Shown here one piece after another: positions 61,731 to 64,000 of a stretch of 64,000 nt of DNA; the stretch's first letter is position 1; each line of letters starts with the position of its first letter. Made by a program: the position numbers and the translations under genes. Source of the stretch: Succinimonas sp045124755 (GTDB lineage Bacteria > Pseudomonadota > Gammaproteobacteria > Enterobacterales > Succinivibrionaceae); NCBI RefSeq assembly GCF_045124755.1, contig NZ_JBGVMK010000140.1; one strand, written 5' to 3'. Under the pieces are notes generated by a model. It did no database searches, was not told the origin of the DNA, and saw nothing but the letters and a program-made list of their open reading frames with translations.

Positions 61731-62675
61731 TCAGAGCCCCAGAAGCTTGAGAGCGATATTCGGCCGCTGGTTGGCCTGACTCAAAATGGCCTGGGCCACC
61801 TGCATCATAATGCTCTTCTGCATCATCTCGGCCACCTCGGCGGCATAGTCCGTATCGCGGATTCTGCTCCGGGCGGCGGAAAGATTTTCAATAGTATTGC
61901 TCTGATATCTGACGGTGGATTCCAGCCGGTTCTGAATGGCACCGAAATAGGCCCTCTTGCTGTCCACGGCTCCGATAAAGCTGTCAATGTGCTCCAGCAC
62001 CTTCTGAGCGCCTTCCGGAGTGGAGATATCAAAGGCCATGCCGTCGGAACCGGAATACTTGTCAGGATCGCAGGAAGAAAGTCCGTCGGTCACTCCCAGG
62101 GCCTCGGCCAGAGATTTCACCGACCACTTATCGCCGCGCACATCCTCGTTTTCACCCGCGTCATTTTTTCTGGTGACCACGGGATCCAGCGTCATGGAAA
62201 TGTTCTGACCCGCATAGGCTCCCACCTGAAAGGAAATGCTTCTCTCGCCCTCTCCTCTCTCAAAAATGCTTTCCCCGCCGAAGGTAGTATCCTTGGAAAT
62301 CCGGTCAATTTCCGCGCAGAGGGAGGACACCTCCTCCTGAAGAGCCTGCCGATCCCGGGCGGACACGGTGCCGGTGGCGGCCTCCAGAGCCAGCGTGCGA
62401 ATCCTCTGGTACATATTAGTCATTTCATCCATGGCTCCTTCGGCCACGGCGGCAAAGGACATGCCGTCCATGGCATTGCGGTTACCCTGGGTAAGGCCCT
62501 CGATTTCAGAGGTAAGACGATTGGAGATCTGAAGCCCGGCAGGATCATCCTTGGCGCTATTAATGCGAAGACCGGACGCCAGACGCCTCATGGAGGTGTC
62601 CAGATCCTTCTGATAATTGCTCAGCATGCGCTGGGCAAACAGCGAGGCCGTATTTGTAGTAATATAAATAGCCAT
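61731..62675 (-). CDS. Flagellin 19 (divergent end member)
   Basis: 314 residues; starts MAIYITTNTASLFAQRMLSNYQ and ends NIALKLLGL. The core is clearly flagellin (RLASGLRINSAKDDPAGLQI, YQRIRTLALEAATGTVSARD) but diverges from loci 2-18, for example EVAEMMQKSIMMQVAQAIL. Its centre (DKWSVKSLAEALGVTDGLSSC, SGSDGMAFDISTPEGAQ) pairs with flagellin 1. It has a weak ribosome site, no array-type sigma-28 promoter, and no clear terminator before the locus 18 promoter. Codon use is closer to the GC-rich housekeeping genes. Confidence 0.93.
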   Translation of the reverse strand: MAIYITTNTASLFAQRMLSNYQKDLDTSMRRLASGLRINSAKDDPAGLQISNRLTSEIEGLTQGNRNAMDGMSFAAVAEGAMDEMTNMYQRIRTLALEAATGTVSARDRQALQEEVSSLCAEIDRISKDTTFGGESIFERGEGERSISFQVGAYAGQNISMTLDPVVTRKNDAGENEDVRGDKWSVKSLAEALGVTDGLSSCDPDKYSGSDGMAFDISTPEGAQKVLEHIDSFIGAVDSKRAYFGAIQNRLESTVRYQSNTIENLSAARSRIRDTDYAAEVAEMMQKSIMMQVAQAILSQANQRPNIALKLLGL

Positions 62676-62968
62676 AGCTGATAACCTGATTGCTTATTGT
62701 GCGTCCGGGCTCTTTAAAGCTGCTTAAGGCCCGGATCATTATTTACTCTATCCCTGATCTCAGAGCGGCAGCATTCCCTGAGTCTTTAGTCTGCCGGAAG
62801 CGGGATCTGCCCTCTGTCACAAAAAATCCTTATTGGCGCTGTGTTTTTTTAACGTCGCTCTTCCAGAAACAGAAAAAGCCCTGCTGCGAACCGCCCTTGT
62901 CCCGGAGGGCCCTGTTGTCCTGAAAATGCAACAGGAGACAGGAAAGAAATTGGAAAATGGAAAGAAAC
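62676..62968. other. Intergenic region between flagellin 19 and the insertion sequence
   Basis: 293 bp; should contain the flagellin 19 promoter. CCGGGCC/GGCCCGG-type bases at about 62705-62735 could form a hairpin. No gene is supported. Confidence 0.4.
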
Positions 62969-64000
62969 GGCTCTTCAGTACTTTGTGTGGGTGACGGCCT
63001 GAAATACATACATAAAAAAACTTGAAAAGAAAAAAGTCATTCCTTAAACTCCTGCGAACGTTTCAAATAAGCAAGGGAGCAAAGGAATGACCGCATTAAG
63101 TGTACTAAAAAACGTGCTTTGTTTAAACAAGAATCAGATACACGTCGACAAAATTGAGGACAAGGTTGAAGTTCTGCATAAAGATGAGGACGTGAGCAAG
63201 GGTAAGGGCAAGGTTGAGTTTCTGGATAAGGCTGATGTTGAGGCTCGTCGCGCAGTCGGAGGGGAGGTTTTCATCGCCCGCGACGTCATCTTGATTCATG
63301 CTCGTCCCTACAAGCGAGTGCAGTGTCTGTGCCCCATCTGCAAGAAGAAGTACCCGGGATATGATACCCCGCATGACACAGAATCTAGATGGCGGGCTCC
63401 AAACCTTCATGGCGTGTCTGTGTATGTCTGCTATGTGAGAAGGAGAATTCAATGCCCTGAGCACGGGGTGCAATCCGAATACATCCCATGGGCGGACGGA
63501 ACAAGCAGGTTCACGAAAAGCTTCAACGACGAGGTTTCCTGGCTGACGGGAAGGCTGCCGAAAACAGACATTGCTTTCTATATGAACATCGACTGGAGAA
63601 CAGCAGGAAATTGCCTCAGGTACACACTCCAGAGGCTTGAACCGAATCGGCGGGCCAGCAGGATGGAGAATCTCCGCAAAATCTGCGTTGACGAGACCAG
63701 TTACGAAAAGGGTCATAAATACGTCACCGTGGTTTACGACATGGATCGCAATCAGGTGGTTTGGATACATAAGGACAACGGCTACGAAGTATTCAAACAA
63801 TTCTGCCTGGAACTTACGCCGGAGGAAAGAAGCAAGATAGAGATTGTGGCCGGGGACGGAGCAAGATGGATTACCAGCTGTGTGAAGGAGTTCTTTCCGA
63901 ATGCAGTGAGATGCGTTGATCCCTTTCATGTATGCGAATGGGCCAACGAAACGCTGAACGAGGTTCGCATGTCTGTGTATGCCAAAGCCAAGCGGGAATA
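62969..64000 (+). mobile_element. ISL3-family insertion sequence, left part
   Basis: The candidate left inverted repeat begins GGCTCTTCAGTACTTTG at 62969, matching the GGCTCTT start typical of ISL3 ends, and is followed 118 bases later by the transposase start. AAAGAAAC (62961-62968) is the possible 8-bp target duplication. The right end is beyond the window. Confidence 0.75.
63087..64000 (+). CDS. ISL3-family transposase (partial, runs off the right edge)
   Basis: 304 codons visible from the ATG at 63087 (AAGGGAG about 7 bases upstream). A zinc-binding region has C82-x2-C85 and C123-x2-H126 (IQCPEHG). The DDE domain shows ICVDETSYEKGHKYVTVVYD (Asp202) and IVAGDGARW (Asp257), then CVDPFHVCEWANE, all typical of ISL3 (DDE_Tnp_ISL3); the final Glu lies outside. 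Residues about 18-55 form a charged segment (KIEDKVEVLHKDEDVSKGKG) longer than usual before the zinc finger. The visible part is intact, so the element may be active. Confidence 0.92.
   Translation, partial: MTALSVLKNVLCLNKNQIHVDKIEDKVEVLHKDEDVSKGKGKVEFLDKADVEARRAVGGEVFIARDVILIHARPYKRVQCLCPICKKKYPGYDTPHDTESRWRAPNLHGVSVYVCYVRRRIQCPEHGVQSEYIPWADGTSRFTKSFNDEVSWLTGRLPKTDIAFYMNIDWRTAGNCLRYTLQRLEPNRRASRMENLRKICVDETSYEKGHKYVTVVYDMDRNQVVWIHKDNGYEVFKQFCLELTPEERSKIEIVAGDGARWITSCVKEFFPNAVRCVDPFHVCEWANETLNEVRMSVYAKAKRE

Noticed and set aside
62690..62923. 77-codon plus frame before the insertion sequence
   Set aside because: No ribosome site or protein-like features; lies in the promoter region of flagellin 19.
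40772..63000. Many plus-strand frames of 60-390 codons within the flagellin array
   Set aside because: They repeat the same antisense translation of conserved flagellin DNA, without ribosome sites; not independent genes.
1..64000. tRNA, rRNA, riboswitch or CRISPR elements
   Set aside because: I looked for cloverleaf ends, rRNA signatures and short regularly spaced repeats and recognised none; a dedicated covariance-model scan would be decisive.

Overview
The window reads as a chromosomal segment of a motile gammaproteobacterium. RdgC, H-NS with the WTGQGKTP DNA-binding motif, rhombosortase, PrmB directly followed by AroC, and flagellins starting MALYVNTN all point that way. The overall mix suggests the Aeromonadales/Succinivibrionaceae neighbourhood, but that family-level call is inference. 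Housekeeping genes are GC-rich; a few stretches are clearly AT-rich (about 3.9-6.4 kb, the hns promoter, and the Rpn nuclease at 31-33.4 kb).

Left part (1-16 kb, almost all on the minus strand): two tandem membrane proteins built like LTA-synthase/sulfatase-type phosphotransferases, one running off the left edge and one whole copy whose catalytic residues are degenerate; a 2.7 kb AT-rich stretch without a convincing gene, holding a pair of operator-like inverted repeats; a two-gene unit of a secreted ankyrin-repeat protein and a 1416-residue cysteine-rich secreted protein of unknown function; then prmB-aroC, a small conserved-looking ORF and sixA.

Middle part (16-38 kb): a six-gene moxR-DUF58-DUF4381-batA-batB/TPR-batD operon, an EAL/HDOD signalling protein, hns, a rhombosortase, a KpsC-like Kdo transferase, serC, a GNAT acetyltransferase, an Rpn-family nuclease with a broken second copy of its 3' end, gyrA (with an acidic insert) and rdgC.

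Right part (38-63 kb): the striking feature is an array of 19 flagellin loci, all on the minus strand (numbered 1-19 here by increasing coordinate). Seventeen internal loci (2-18) share nearly identical ends and differ in a 73-145 residue central segment. Most have their own sigma-28-type promoter (TAAA/TGAA-like, 15 bp spacer, GCCGCTAAG-like), an upstream CRP-like box set at distances one DNA turn apart, a leader ending in GAGAGGAA, and a near-identical terminator hairpin. Locus 9 has lost its -10 element, leader and first 115 codons; locus 4 has lost its promoter. Loci 1 and 19 are a divergent, mutually related pair that bracket the array and lack this promoter. No other flagellar gene is present. 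A lipoprotein esterase sits between loci 1 and 2. An ISL3-type insertion sequence lies beyond locus 19 and runs off the right edge.

The best candidate for an undescribed system is this flagellin repertoire with promoter architecture copied along with each gene, together with evidence of deletion and exchange between copies.
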